A stretch of DNA of 30,597 nucleotides from Pavlovales sp. CCMP2436 (taxonomy: Eukaryota > Haptophyta > Pavlovophyceae > Pavlovales), in NCBI GenBank assembly GCA_026770615.1, contig MU631422.1, positions 28,295 through 58,891 on the forward strand, written 5' to 3'. Shown here in pieces: positions 1 to 9,635 of this stretch. The notes below the pieces were generated by a model. The model searched no databases, was not told where the DNA came from, and saw nothing but the letters and a program-made list of their open reading frames with translations. Numbering within the stretch: the first letter of the stretch is position 1; each line of letters begins with the position of its first letter. The position numbers and the translations under genes were made by a program.

Positions 1-360
1 CTACGGTATCTATTATTATGACTACTACTATGCTTATTGCTACTGACCAGGTCCCTCTCAATAACACTGCACCCCTCCCGGCTACGGTATCTATTGCTAT
101 TCTTATCCTTATTCTTTTAAATACTGGTATTATCATTATTATTTAAAGAAAAAAATCTTGTCGGTGAGCTCTTCCCAGCTTCGGTACAGATTACAATTAG
201 AATAGCAGTAGCATTTTTGTGACGATGGGTGCTCAGCTCTCTTAAAAAAAAAAAAAAAAAAAACCCCACCCCCCCGTGGTAACAACAATGGTACTAATAA
301 TACCAATAATAATAACGACAACAAAAGGTACCGCCTGCAGCTCCCAGCGCTTGCCTTCCA
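1..360. other. AT-rich low-complexity stretch, probable intron or intergenic DNA
   Basis: The stretch is rich in TAT, TTA and ACT triplets. It holds an A20 run at about 244-263 followed by a C-rich run, then (AAT/AAC)n. No convincing gene is seen. The frame of the downstream exon stays open back to about 212, but its translation is low complexity (poly-Lys, then Asn-rich). TTCCAG near 357-362 is a plausible splice acceptor for the exon that follows. Confidence 0.5.
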
Positions 361-1346
361 GCTCTGCGCCGGTCTCAATCCGGGGGGAGGCGATGCGGGG
401 GGGGCAGGGTCAGGCGAGGAGAAAGGCAGTCAGTCAGCGCCAGTCAGCGGGGACAGGGGACAGGATTCGGGCAGTCACGGCACCGGAGGCAATGGGGGCG
501 GCAGTTACGGCAGTTACGGGTGCGTGGGCCTGCTCGCGCTCAATGCGTCGGAGCTGAGTGGGGGTGGCCCGCTGCGCGTCGCTGCGCCCGCCGCTGCTGC
601 TACCACTGTCGCTGCTACTGCACATGCTGCTGCGAACGCTAACGGCTTTGCTGCTGCCAGTGGGAGCAGCGCTCACAACCGCACTTCTGCCGCCGCTGCT
701 GCTGCCGCGCATGTGGCTGCTGCTGCTGCCACCGCATCTGCACGTGCAGCTGCCAATGCCAATGCCGTCGCTGCTGCGGCTGCCTTCGGTCCGGGAAGAA
801 GTCCGGGAAGAAGTCCGGGAGAACGTCCGGCAGAAAGTACGGGAAGAAGTTCGGTATCGCACAGTACGGTATCACACAGTCCGGTATCGCACAGTCCGGG
901 ACGAGACAGTCCAGTGGCGTTGAGTCCGGGTGTCTTCCTTTTAAAGTTCGCGCTTCTCGTGCCCCTCTCCGAACTCAAGCTCGGCGGGTTCATGCACTTC
1001 GGGGGAACGGAGAAAGGGGCGAGCGAGGGGGAGGGGGAGGGGGCGGAGAAAGGGGATGGGGAGAAGAAAGGGGCGGAGGAAGGGAAGGGGGAGGGAGCGT
1101 CGAGGAGGGCAGGCTCCGAGTCGGGGGGCGCACACTCTGCTGGGGCGGGCAGGCAGCTCTTCGAACTCGAACCTCCCGAGCGGAAAGCTGTGCACCCGGC
1201 TACGTCCCCTACGAACCCGGCGGAGTTGGGTAGGCAGCTCTCCGCCCAGCAGCCGGGTTCGGAGGGGACGCAGCCGGGTGGGACGCAGCAGGGGGGGACG
1301 CAGGCGGAGGGTGGCCTGCTGGCGTGGGCGTCTGCGGTGGAGTCAG
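361..1346 (+). CDS. Exon 1 (5' limit uncertain) of Apple/discoidin-domain protein gene
   Basis: This frame is open from about 212 to 1399 and has no convincing ATG, so the gene probably starts upstream of the window or in an unseen exon. The translation is low complexity: Gly/Ser-rich, then a long Ala-rich stretch (about 560-790), Pro/Ser/His-rich repeats (790-920), and a Gly/Glu/Lys-rich stretch (1000-1110). The exon most likely ends at 1346, before GTGTGC, in phase 1. Exon 2 starts with exactly the two bases needed to complete that codon. The exon is supported mainly by this phase match and by its base composition. No family is recognised in this part. Confidence 0.45.
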
Positions 1347-1785
1347 GTGTGCAATTCTTTATACATACAAACTTATATATTCACGTACATATTATATAAT
1401 GATAGAATATAATGCGGCTCGAGTAATATATAATGGAGGGGGATGAATTCAAGTGTGTTTAAATATCTAGTAATACGTCCGTCCCCTGACAGCTCTCCAC
1501 CGGACCCAAGCGTTGAGAACACTCGGATCAAGGGACCTTTGCAGAGCAAACGGATACCGTCCCTTTTTAGGTTTGCAATGATTGATATACATACATCTTT
1601 GTCCTTGTAACAAGTAAATACACGTGCGTAGAGACCTTTCAGTCTCCACAAGTTTTTTTATTACATTTCTTTCAACGCCTCCCCACTTGCAGCCCTGGAC
1701 TGGGGCGACGTATGCTTCAAATCTAATCAATTTAAGCACTCAAATGACAGTCTTACAAAAGCTAATTCTTGTTTGTTGTCGACAG
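1347..1785 (+). other. Intron 1 of Apple/discoidin-domain gene
   Basis: The GT at 1347 and the AG at 1784-1785 (TTGTCGACAG) define a 439-base AT-rich intron between GC-rich exons. An open minus-strand stretch lies inside it (1467-1739). It resembles no family I know and may be a fragment of an old insertion. Confidence 0.5.
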
Positions 1786-1886
1786 GCCTCCCGCTGCAGC
1801 TGCGCGGCTCGTCTGCGACAGAGCTCGCCACGCTCTCCTCCCTGGCCGCCACCACCCTCTCCGTCTCCGCAGACTGCGCGCTGCAG
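1786..1886 (+). CDS. Exon 2 of Apple/discoidin-domain gene
   Basis: This is a 101-base exon between ACAG (ending at 1785) and CAG|GTAACT (donor at 1887). It enters in phase 1 and leaves in phase 0, matching exons 1 and 3. The translation, beginning GLPLQLRGSSATELATLSSL, is a Leu/Ala/Ser-rich helical stretch. GC content falls sharply on both sides of the exon. Confidence 0.6.
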
Positions 1887-2076
1887 GTAACTAATGTTAT
1901 ATATGTTATAATTTATTATAATATAATATATTTGCTTAGCTATATATTTGTATGTTCATCTTTATATTTATATATTGATGCATGCTTTTTTCTATTTTTT
2001 TGTGGCACCGTGCCATGTCCCTACGCCTAGACCAAGGCTGCAAGTGGTGAGGCGTTCAAGGAACTAAATATATATC

Positions 2077-2114
<38 letters not shown>

Positions 2115-2244
2115 CTCCTCTGCGCAGAGTGTGCGCTGCAGATTTTATTTATTTATTTTTTTCCTCCCTAATCCCATTCTTACTACCACCCTTACTATCA
2201 TGCCTACCCCCCACCCCCCCCCCCCCCTTTTTTTTGAATACCAG
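1887..2244 (+). other. Intron 2 of Apple/discoidin-domain gene
   Basis: This 358-base intron runs from GTAACT to TGAATACCAG. It contains an A-run of about 32 bases (2080-2111) and a C-run followed by a T-run (about 2207-2235) that serves as the polypyrimidine tract. Confidence 0.55.
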
Positions 2245-4152
2245 CGCCTGCTTCGAGAGGCGCCGCTCTCTCTGCCCCTGGGCGCGGGCGGCAAGTACGC
2301 GCAGTCGGGCGCGCAGGCTGTTAGGTGCGCCAGCGGTATGATTCGCCACTTCGCACGCCACGCCGAGCCTGACGCGGCCGAGGACGCCGAGAACACCCCC
2401 GCCTCCGCCCCCGCCTCCATCTCCACCTCCGCCTCGGCCGCGTTCTTCGCCACTCGCCGTGCCGCCGTCGCCGCCGCCGCCAACGCCGCCAACGCGTCGC
2501 TGCCCTCCGCCGAGGACAACGCGGAGGACGACACCACGATGGGCGAGTGCGTCAAGCTCGCCAAGGCGCTCTGGGCGCACCTCAGCGGCGGCGGCGGCGG
2601 CGACGGCGGGGTGGGCCGCCTCTCGCTGCGCCAGTCGGGAGTGCTCTACTGGTTCACGCGGCCCAGTTCGGACGCGCAGCCAGGCAACGCCGCGTGCCGC
2701 GCCGCGAGCAGCGACGCCGACGCCGGCGGCGGCAGCGGCGGCGGCGGTGGCGCGGCCGCCCACCTGCCTCGCACGTTCATGACGGTGAAGAAGGTGTTCA
2801 CGCTGGGCGCGTGCAAGGCCAAGTGCCTCGCCGACTCGGGCTGCGTCGCGCTCGAGCACTCGCCCGCGCTGGGCGCGTGTGAGCTGTGGCAGGCCCTGCC
2901 CGCGAGCACCGAGGCGGTCGTGGGCTACACGTGCCTCCTCCTTGCGAGCTCGGACGAGCTCGACGCGCTGCTGGCGGGCGAGGCGGCGGCGCGTGCGGAG
3001 GAGGGCACCGGCGCCCAGCCCGGGGGCGACGGGGCCGCCTCCGCTGCCCCCTACTTCCGCTCGGCGCCGCTGCGCGCCTCGACGAGCGAGTGCGCCGACC
3101 GGTGCACGGCGCACGGCGGCGGCGCGGGCGGGCGGGCGGGCGAGGGGCTGTGCGTGGCGGTTGAGTACGAGGGGATGCACGGCCACTGCGCGATCTGGCG
3201 GCAGGCGGCCCCGCAGCGCTTCGCCGCCGCGCGCGCCGGCGAGTACGCCGCGGCGGTGCGCGGCCTGCTCGCGCCCGCGCCGCCGCCCGCGCCCGCCGCG
3301 CCGCCGTCGCCGCCCGCGCCGCCCGCGGCGCCGCCGCTGCCGCCACTGTGCGCGAGCGAGCGCGACCTGGCGCTTGGCCGGCCCGCCTCGGAGTCGCCCA
3401 CGCGCGCGGGCGTCGGCGCGCGCAGCGGGCCGGCGCTGGCGGTGGACGAGTCGAGCGTCAGCGCGTGGGTCTCGGCGCAGTCGGAGACGGCGTCGATCTC
3501 CGTCTCGCTCGGCGCCTTCGCCTACGTGACCTCCGTCGCGATCGACTGGGGGCCCGGCGGCGGCCAGCGGTACGCGCTCGACGCGCGCGTGGCGGGCGAC
3601 GCGTGGCTGCCCGTGCTCGAGCGCGCAAACCGCTCGCCCTCGCCGCGCTCTGAGCACTGGCTTGGCAGGCGTGGTGCGCCGCTCGTCGCAAGCGCGGTGC
3701 GCGTGCGCGGGCTCAAGGCGGGCAGTCGCAAGGAGTACTCGATCCGCCGGCTGCAGGTCTTCGGCTGCGAGCTCGGCGCGCAGCCACCTGTCAGCCCATC
3801 CCGCCCGCCGCCGCCGCCGCTGCCCGCGGCGGCGCCCGCGGGCTCGCCGCCCTCGCCCTCGCCGCCGTGCCCCGTCGGCTGCTCGCCCGAGCCGTGCTGC
3901 GAGGGCGAGGGGCACTCTGCGCACTCCGCGCCGCTCGTCGTGTACCAAGGTGCCCCGACCGCGAGGTGCCCCTACCTCTACGACCTTGAGCTGTGCGCCC
4001 CCGGAGAGGGAGGCGTCTGCTCGGCGCGCTGGTTCGAGTGCGCACGCGCCCCTGGGGGCGGCGGCGATGGCGGCGCTGCTGCCGCGCCTGCTGCTGCGCG
4101 CCCCGGCGGTGCGATCATCGCAGCCGACCACGAAGCGTGGTGGGCGCCCTAG
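2245..4152 (+). CDS. Exon 3: secreted proline-rich protein with two Apple/PAN-like modules and an F5/8C-like domain
   Basis: The last exon encodes about 635 residues and ends at TAG 4150-4152. An Ala-rich N-terminal part is followed by two cysteine modules. The first (about 2773-2940) has the order CxxxC, C-VALE, CELW and YTC; the second (about 3049-3260) has the same order with C-VAVEYE and C-AIW. This is the pattern of Apple/PAN domains. A Pro/Ala linker (3270-3345) leads to an F5/8C (discoidin)-like domain (about 3346-3783) that begins ALGRPASES and ends RRLQVFGC. A second proline-rich linker and a cysteine-rich tail follow. Such proteins usually act in adhesion or carbohydrate binding at the cell surface or wall; that role is inferred. 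The long open frame on the opposite strand is a shadow caused by GC-rich third positions. Confidence 0.75.
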   Translation, partial: RLLREAPLSLPLGAGGKYAQSGAQAVRCASGMIRHFARHAEPDAAEDAENTPASAPASISTSASAAFFATRRAAVAAAANAANASLPSAEDNAEDDTTMGECVKLAKALWAHLSGGGGGDGGVGRLSLRQSGVLYWFTRPSSDAQPGNAACRAASSDADAGGGSGGGGGAAAHLPRTFMTVKKVFTLGACKAKCLADSGCVALEHSPALGACELWQALPASTEAVVGYTCLLLASSDELDALLAGEAAARAEEGTGAQPGGDGAASAAPYFRSAPLRASTSECADRCTAHGGGAGGRAGEGLCVAVEYEGMHGHCAIWRQAAPQRFAAARAGEYAAAVRGLLAPAPPPAPAAPPSPPAPPAAPPLPPLCASERDLALGRPASESPTRAGVGARSGPALAVDESSVSAWVSAQSETASISVSLGAFAYVTSVAIDWGPGGGQRYALDARVAGDAWLPVLERANRSPSPRSEHWLGRRGAPLVASAVRVRGLKAGSRKEYSIRRLQVFGCELGAQPPVSPSRPPPPPLPAAAPAGSPPSPSPPCPVGCSPEPCCEGEGHSAHSAPLVVYQGAPTARCPYLYDLELCAPGEGGVCSARWFECARAPGGGGDGGAAAAPAAARPGGAIIAADHEAWWAP

Positions 4153-5849
4153 CTGTACACATACGTAAATGTAAAATAGGCCGCTGCGCTGTCAGTGAAA
4201 TAAGTATGGATCATGCAACGTATTGTTGACTGACTGCGCGCCCTGCAGCTTGATTATGAGTTACGACACTTGACGCGCAGCACACTCACCGGCCCCCACT
4301 CGCCCAGACCCACCTCTATTTCGAGCGCCAAGGCGAACGCAGCACCTGCGCCACCGCCGAAGCAACCGAAGCCGGACGCCTTCGGAAACGACGCCAACAT
4401 CGCGTGCGCCCGGCTCGTGTGCTAGAAATTCCGTGACCTTTTGGGCTTGAAACGGCTTTCGATGGACCGCAAGGACTTCCTCCGCACACTCCAGCTTACG
4501 GCATCTAGAATACTCGGGAATCTCCAAAAAAAACAGAGAAATCCCCAAAATCTTTACCCGCCGTTGCAAAAAAAGCGCAGTGGGCGAGCAAGTGGTTGAG
4601 CCAAAAATCGAATTACGCCACGCGCCTCGCCGCGTGTCCTCACTTTGGAGGCCCTTTTTTCGTCATTCTTTGAAAAATCAGGTAGCAAACTAAAGTGACA
4701 TGAGCAAAATTGTTCCCCGTCGAATTCTACGTCTAGGGGAGTCTTTAAAAATAAATGAAAACTCAATTTGTATATGTATATTTTATGTATAATTTATTCC
4801 GCTTGAGACTCCTTCATCGTCGGTTCATAACGACGTCACTCCGAAGAGTGAATCCGCCGTGCCAGCAGGTTTCTCCAGCGCGCCTCATCCGCCGAAGGGC
4901 CATCACTGACAAAAATTAAATCGTTGAGTTGCCGAACACGCCCATGACCTTGCCATTGTCGCCGTCGCCGCCGTCGTCATTGCCCCGTTGCCGTCGCAGC
5001 TGCCGCCGCCCGCTCGTCATTGCCACCCAAGCCTGCAGCACCCTCCCGAAGAAAAGTGGCCAAGAAACTAAGGGAGGGGGGATCCTCCCGGGGGGGTCCC
5101 ACCGCCGAGCCGATGGAAAAAATGAGTTTTTGAGATCGCTCATTCATACAGTTATCTCCGCGCGCGCTTCTGTGATCTCGTCTTTGACGTGCGTCATAGC
5201 ACGCAACGTGCGACGTACGCGTGCGCACCACGAGCTTCTTGACGCCTGACCCCAGTCCGCGGAGTCGCGCACGGGCTCGACACAGAGCTGTTACTAATAG
5301 TTGTGTTGTTTACGCCCACTTTTTAAAATACCTATTTGAAATATTAGGGTTCCGCCGAAAGGCGGAGTCCGCCGAAAGCGGAGTTAAGAAACTGAGCCTG
5401 CCGCTCCGTCGACCTCAAGAAATAGCTAAGAAACTGAGTATCAGCCCAAAAATCGCCTTTCTTATTGCCCGTGACCCCCTGTACGCACCCTCACTTCGGA
5501 GGCCGTATTCTTGTACTTCCCTTCGGAATCAGGTGTGGACCGCAGCACCAACGTTGTTACAAGTGGCTGGTGCAAGTAACAATCAGGTACCTAGGTCGGC
5601 GGCTGGTGCCCAGAAAACACGCGAAAAACCAATGCCGACTGCTTGCCCGTCAAGGTTCCACGATTTCACGAGAGCAAAAGTAAGAACTCTATCACTTATT
5701 CTTGCAAGTGAAATGCGGCGTTTAGGTTCTCTGAACATAGACAACACGATAGGCCTGAATTGCGGGTGGCCGAATCACAACCGCGAATCGTTACAATTGG
5801 AGGGCGGCATGATGCAGGTGCAGCGCCGTGTTTCAGGTACCAGTTGCCG
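4153..5849. other. Intergenic stretch with no firm gene
   Basis: No gene can be firmly supported over about 1.7 kb. A coding-like plus-strand reading at about 4285-4617 is broken by TAG at the end of its first third; its second part contains SMDRKDFLRTLQLTASRIL and has no known relatives that I recognise. Two neighbouring segments (near 4600-4700 and 5440-5540) share words such as AAAAATCG, CCTCACTT-GGAGGCC and ATCAGGT, which suggests a diverged repeat. Confidence 0.4.
5351..5382. repeat. Two adjacent short hairpins
   Basis: TCCGCCGAAAGGCGGA (5351-5366) is followed two bases later by TCCGCCGAAAGCGGA (5368-5382). Each can form a short GC stem with a GAAA-type loop. They lie about 470 bases upstream of the ADP-ribosyltransferase gene. 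No function is known. Confidence 0.45.
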
Positions 5850-7253
5850 ATGCAGAAACTTTTTTTGTTTGAATCCTATAAAAAGCATGAAAAGCCAGCG
5901 CGATGGTGCGCGGTCTGTCCATTCTGCTCAAGCAAAGTGCAGTTCCAGGCCACCCCGAGCAAGATTCCCATCGTGTCGTGTTACGAGTGCGGCCAGCACT
6001 TCAACGGCCACCGCGATGCGCCGGTGCGCCGGTGCGCCGCGTGCGCAGAGGAGAAGCGGCTCGAATGCTTCAGCAAATCGCAGCTCGGCCGTGCGCCTGA
6101 TTGCACTCGCTGCCGTGCTTGCATCGACTGTGCCTCCGCAGCGCCTCTGGCTCCGGCACCGGCAGCGACAGGGACACCCGCCGCCGCAAAGGGCGCTGCG
6201 CAGCTCAAAGCATTGCGCCGCCAGCTCAAGGCGTCGAGCTCCGCTAACTCGGAGCTGCAGCGGCAGTTGACGCGTGCGCAGGCCGACGCCCAGGAGCAGC
6301 TCGACGAGCGCAACATCGCCTACGCGTTCATCGAGGGCCAGAAGGACGAGAATAGCGCGCTCGAGGAGAAGCTCCGAGCTGTGCACGTGAACTATACTGC
6401 GCCCCCCGTCTTCTGGAAGCACCAGGTGCCGCAGACTTGGAACTACGGGTGCAGTCTGACCTCATCGTGCAGCTGCAAGAAGGTCAACAGGGCTATGGGA
6501 GTGGATGAGCTAGGGCTGCTGGTCTCAGATGTGTACGCGGACGGGGGCTACACCTGCGAGCAGGCCGCGCAGATGCTCCGTGACTCGAGTAACGATGGTT
6601 GCAAGTGCCCCGTCGCGCACGAGTTTGACACGCACACGCTGCGCATCTCCCGGATCGAGAACCACTCGCGTTGGCAGCTGTTCTGCTACCACGAGTCCCA
6701 GATCCAGCACGAGCTGACTGCGGTCAAGAACCCGGCCGAACTCGACCGGATGTTCGAATCGCACGTCTGGCTGAGCCGTCTGGAGGAGCGCAACGGGCTG
6801 TCGGCGAAGGCCAACACTCGCTACCTGCTCCACGGCACCCGCGCGTCGTGCCTGCCCAATATCGTGCTGCACGGCCTCCGCGCCAAGTTTGTGCAGCCCG
6901 ACTCGATGTTTGACACCGGCATCTATTTGACAAACAGTGCCTGCAAGGCGTGGCAGTACACCGACCGCAACGTTGCCGGCTCGAGCAATCAGGACCGCGG
7001 CATCATCCTGCTGTGCCGCGTCGTCCTGGGCAAGACCGAGCTGCTCCGAAAGGCGCCCGCTACGACGGCCGGCCGGACGACAAAAGACTTCCCGGCATTC
7101 GGCTTCAACAGCGCGATGGCCAAGCACATGCACACGATGCGACCAGCGGCGGACGGGACGAAGCGCCGCCCCGTGCGGCAGGTCCGTGACGAGTTCATCG
7201 TCTTCGAAGACACGCAGGTGTACCCGGAGTTTGTGCTCGAGTTTGGCGAATAG
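5850..7253 (+). CDS. PARP-type ADP-ribosyltransferase with cysteine-rich N-terminus
   Basis: A 467-residue protein from the first ATG at 5850; the open frame reaches upstream without another ATG, so an upstream exon is possible. Residues 20-94 hold a dozen cysteines in CxxC-like pairs (C20, C23, C26, C44, C47, C62, C65, C73, C85, C88, C91, C94), probably two zinc-binding modules. Residues 115-180 form a charged coiled coil. The catalytic domain starts near RISRIENHSRWQLF (about 265) and runs to the end. It has the PARP triad: His328 in YLLHGTR, Tyr359 in GIYLT, and Glu448 in RDEFIVFE at the site of the polymerase-type glutamate. It is expected to use NAD+ to ADP-ribosylate proteins or nucleic acids. 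Domain order and length suit a PARP family member of a protist; the exact subfamily is not clear. Confidence 0.85.
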   Translation: MQKLFLFESYKKHEKPARWCAVCPFCSSKVQFQATPSKIPIVSCYECGQHFNGHRDAPVRRCAACAEEKRLECFSKSQLGRAPDCTRCRACIDCASAAPLAPAPAATGTPAAAKGAAQLKALRRQLKASSSANSELQRQLTRAQADAQEQLDERNIAYAFIEGQKDENSALEEKLRAVHVNYTAPPVFWKHQVPQTWNYGCSLTSSCSCKKVNRAMGVDELGLLVSDVYADGGYTCEQAAQMLRDSSNDGCKCPVAHEFDTHTLRISRIENHSRWQLFCYHESQIQHELTAVKNPAELDRMFESHVWLSRLEERNGLSAKANTRYLLHGTRASCLPNIVLHGLRAKFVQPDSMFDTGIYLTNSACKAWQYTDRNVAGSSNQDRGIILLCRVVLGKTELLRKAPATTAGRTTKDFPAFGFNSAMAKHMHTMRPAADGTKRRPVRQVRDEFIVFEDTQVYPEFVLEFGE

Positions 7254-8005
7254 CACCTCACCCATGCGCCCCGTTGCCCACTCCTGGCCTTCACCTCGTC
7301 GTATGTGTCAGCAGATGACACCACCTGGAACGTGACACTTCTTCGTACCTTAGCTAACATTTAACGACACGGTCGTCACCACACCAGTTAATGCGTTTTT
7401 TTTTTTTTGGCGCTAGGTCGGTTTAAGCTAGCACCAGTGGTCGATTCAAGACGGTATACGCTACATCGAAGACGCAATTAATTATATTGGTCGATCCAAG
7501 ATTCCCTGGTAAGAAACTGAAAGTGACTAGTGAAAGCGGAATCAGTCACGTAAGTCCAAATAATATCCTTCTCCGCGTTTCGTTACCTGGCAAAAAAAGT
7601 CAAAAGTTTCGAACTCGCAAAAAGTCAAGAAAACGCGAGTTATTCGGCGATGGCTTCGGTCAGGGGAGGCAGGCCGCAAGTGTGGATTTATCAGCGGAAC
7701 GACCAGGTCAAGAGTTGACTGTTGAAGTACTCCATGATTGAAGACAAAGCTCGCTCTAGGCTTGCTGGATTTGTCTCGGCGAGCTTTTTATTATGAATTT
7801 ATCAGAAATTTGCGAAGACGGTCGTGGGGGTGGTGAATCAGAAACTAACAAAGTGATCTATTTTAAATGGGATACAGTATATATCATTTTGGATACAATA
7901 TATAGCATTTTGATTTTTTCGTGTGTAATTTTAAGGCACAGTTAGTTATGACAGAACCGGCTTCTAAAAAGTTCGATACGAATCTACTGTAGATGTACAT
8001 ATTGA
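7254..8005. other. Intergenic DNA between PARP-type gene and Copia element
   Basis: No gene is seen. A stem (7746-7754 with 7779-7787, AAAGCTCGC/GCGAGCTTT) followed by TTTTA could be a 3'-end hairpin. A 21-base unit is repeated twice at about 7868-7911 (GGATACAGTATATATCATTT and a near copy). The flank then meets the LTR. Confidence 0.45.
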
Positions 8006-8932
8006 TGTTGGAATATAACTCTCCCGGCATCACACAGCAGGCCAGTTACGGTATCTGCTGAGTACAGGCGCGCGGCTCGAGCTCGAGGCGCCCTGCGGTA
8101 GATGACTAATCTAATGTACAAATTTGCACAAGCAAAAAAAGACGGACGGAATCCTTAAACGTAACCGAGCTTTATAGGGCGATCCCTAAAAACTCTAGGT
8201 ACGGTAAGGAACATTCTCATCCAGGAATCTTCCTGGACTCTATGAGTCCGCGCTGCGGTGGGCGCTGCTGCGCGCGGCGGCGGGCCGCACGCGGAGACGC
8301 CGCTCAAGGCTACCAAGGCTACGACGATGCTGCTTCCTGCGGCCACCGCAGTGTGCGCGCTCGTAGCGTTGCGATGCTGTCCACTTGAGGTACTTGCTGG
8401 CACCTCTCGACCACCCGTCTCGCTCGGGTCCTCAAGTGGATGTGCGTCGCGTGCTGCGGAGGGCGCTGCTGCGCGCGGCGGCGGGCCGCACGCGGAGACG
8501 CCGCTCAAGGCTACCAAGGCTACGACGACGATGTTGCTCCCTGCGGCCGCCAGCAGGGCTGCGGCGACCGAGGCGCGGCCGAGGCGGGGCGTGGGGGCCG
8601 GAGCGCACACACTCACACCCTTCGGTGTGAGTGCTGGTGCATGAGGGTTTGGGTCGATCGCTCGACCTCAGCCTGACGTCGACTAAGCCAGTGACTGAAC
8701 AACACCTGTTGAACCATGCTGAGCCGCTAATATATATATATATATATACTCTATGAGTCCACTTCCGATGGTTGGGTTAAGAGTCTTCTTAACCCCGCCG
8801 ACGAATACCGCCGACCGGAAGTGTGTCGTCGCAATGGGGGAAAGGATAACGATCCAATAAAACCTCCTGTGGGTACCCCTCGAGTACTCACACACATCCG
8901 TCCACGCTCAAGAGCGCACCCGAAAGCTAACA
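8006..8932 (-). repeat. 3' LTR of the Copia element, interrupted by a retroposon
   Basis: Plus-strand TGTTGGAATATA... runs to ...GCTAACA. Without the retroposon at 8250-8747 and its duplicated target it would be about 416 bp and align along its length with 16530-16942, with scattered substitutions. CAATAAAA near 8856 has a counterpart in the other LTR. Confidence 0.92.
8250..8747 (+). mobile_element. TA-tailed short retroposon, copy 1 (longest)
   Basis: A 498-bp insertion in the LTR flanked by the exact 13-base duplication ACTCTATGAGTCC (8237-8249 and 8748-8760). It ends in a (TA)n tail after GAGCCGC. A GC-rich unit of about 95 bases occurs twice inside it (8250-8343 and 8449-8547). The 3' half has a perfect 10-bp stem, CACTCACACC/GGTGTGAGTG (about 8607-8630), and a second stem, GGTCGA/TCGACC. 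No protein is supported. Target duplication, a simple tail and 5'-truncated sister copies point to target-primed reverse transcription by a LINE partner, so this is a SINE-like element or a short LINE remnant. Confidence 0.8.
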
Positions 8933-8944
8933 CCCCTCCGCGAC

Positions 8945-9614
8945 TCACGGCGTGGGGACTGCAGCCACATGGTGCATGATGGCGTCGACGTGCCGATGGA
9001 AATTCGTCGCAGTGGTCGCCTTGGTCATGATGTCCGCGCGGTTGAGATCGGTGTGGACCTTTATGACCTTGATCAAGCCATTCTCGTGCGCCACACGGAT
9101 GTAGTGAAACTTCACATCGATGTGCTTCGATCATTTGTGATGGACCGGGTTCTTGACCAGGTCGATCGTGCCCTGGTTATCCTCGTAGATGATGGTGGGG
9201 CCTGTCTCCGGCTGTTGGAGGAAAGACGCCAGCCCTCGAAGATAAGCCAGCTCGCGGCAGCAATCGCTGAGGGCGATGTACTCGGACTCGCAAGTCGAGA
9301 GTGCAATGACCGACTGCAGGCTTGAGTGCCACGCGATGGGCGTGCCGTTGTACATAACTTTGTACCCAATAGTGGAGCGCCGCTTCACTTTGTCGTTGGC
9401 CCAGTCGGCGTCAGTGAACGCCGAGAGGCCGGGATGTACACTGTTCGCTTCGCAGCGGGAGAGCAGTCCTAGGCGCAGGGTGCCCTTCAGGTACCTCAGC
9501 ATCCGCTTGGCGCTGAGCATATCGCACACCCTTGGTGTGCTCATTCGCTTTGCCAGCGAGTTGCTGGCGTGCGCCAGGTCGGGTCGGCATGTCGTCATGG
9601 CGAACATGATCGCA
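8945..9614 (-). pseudogene. Copia RNase H domain and C-terminus of Pol, one internal stop
   Basis: The minus-strand reading begins MFAMTTCRPDLAHASNSLAK and carries the copia RNase H signatures FTDADWAND, ALSTCESEYIALSDC and YEDNQG, with the catalytic acidic residues present. An in-frame TGA at 9131-9133 interrupts the conserved stretch just before SKHIDVKFHYIR; an Arg CGA to TGA change is likely. The frame then continues cleanly to a TGA at 8945-8947, 12 bases before the LTR. Upstream it is one frame out from the RT. Confidence 0.85.
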
Positions 9615-9635
9615 CTCTGATCTCATGGTATGTCT

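Noticed and set aside
434..993. Ser/Arg- and Leu-rich ORFs in other frames of exon 1
   Set aside because: Low-complexity shadows of the GCT/GCC-rich exon.
1467..1739. 90-residue minus-strand ORF inside intron 1
   Set aside because: No motif recognised and it lies wholly in a phase-consistent intron. It may be an insertion fragment but could not be supported.
2149..4131. 660-residue open frame on the minus strand
   Set aside because: It is the exact antisense of a well-supported exon. Its Arg/Ala/Gly-rich composition is the usual shadow of GC-rich coding DNA.
8155..8676. ORFs within the retroposon
   Set aside because: All three frames stay open by GC bias. No conserved protein frame is shared between the copies.
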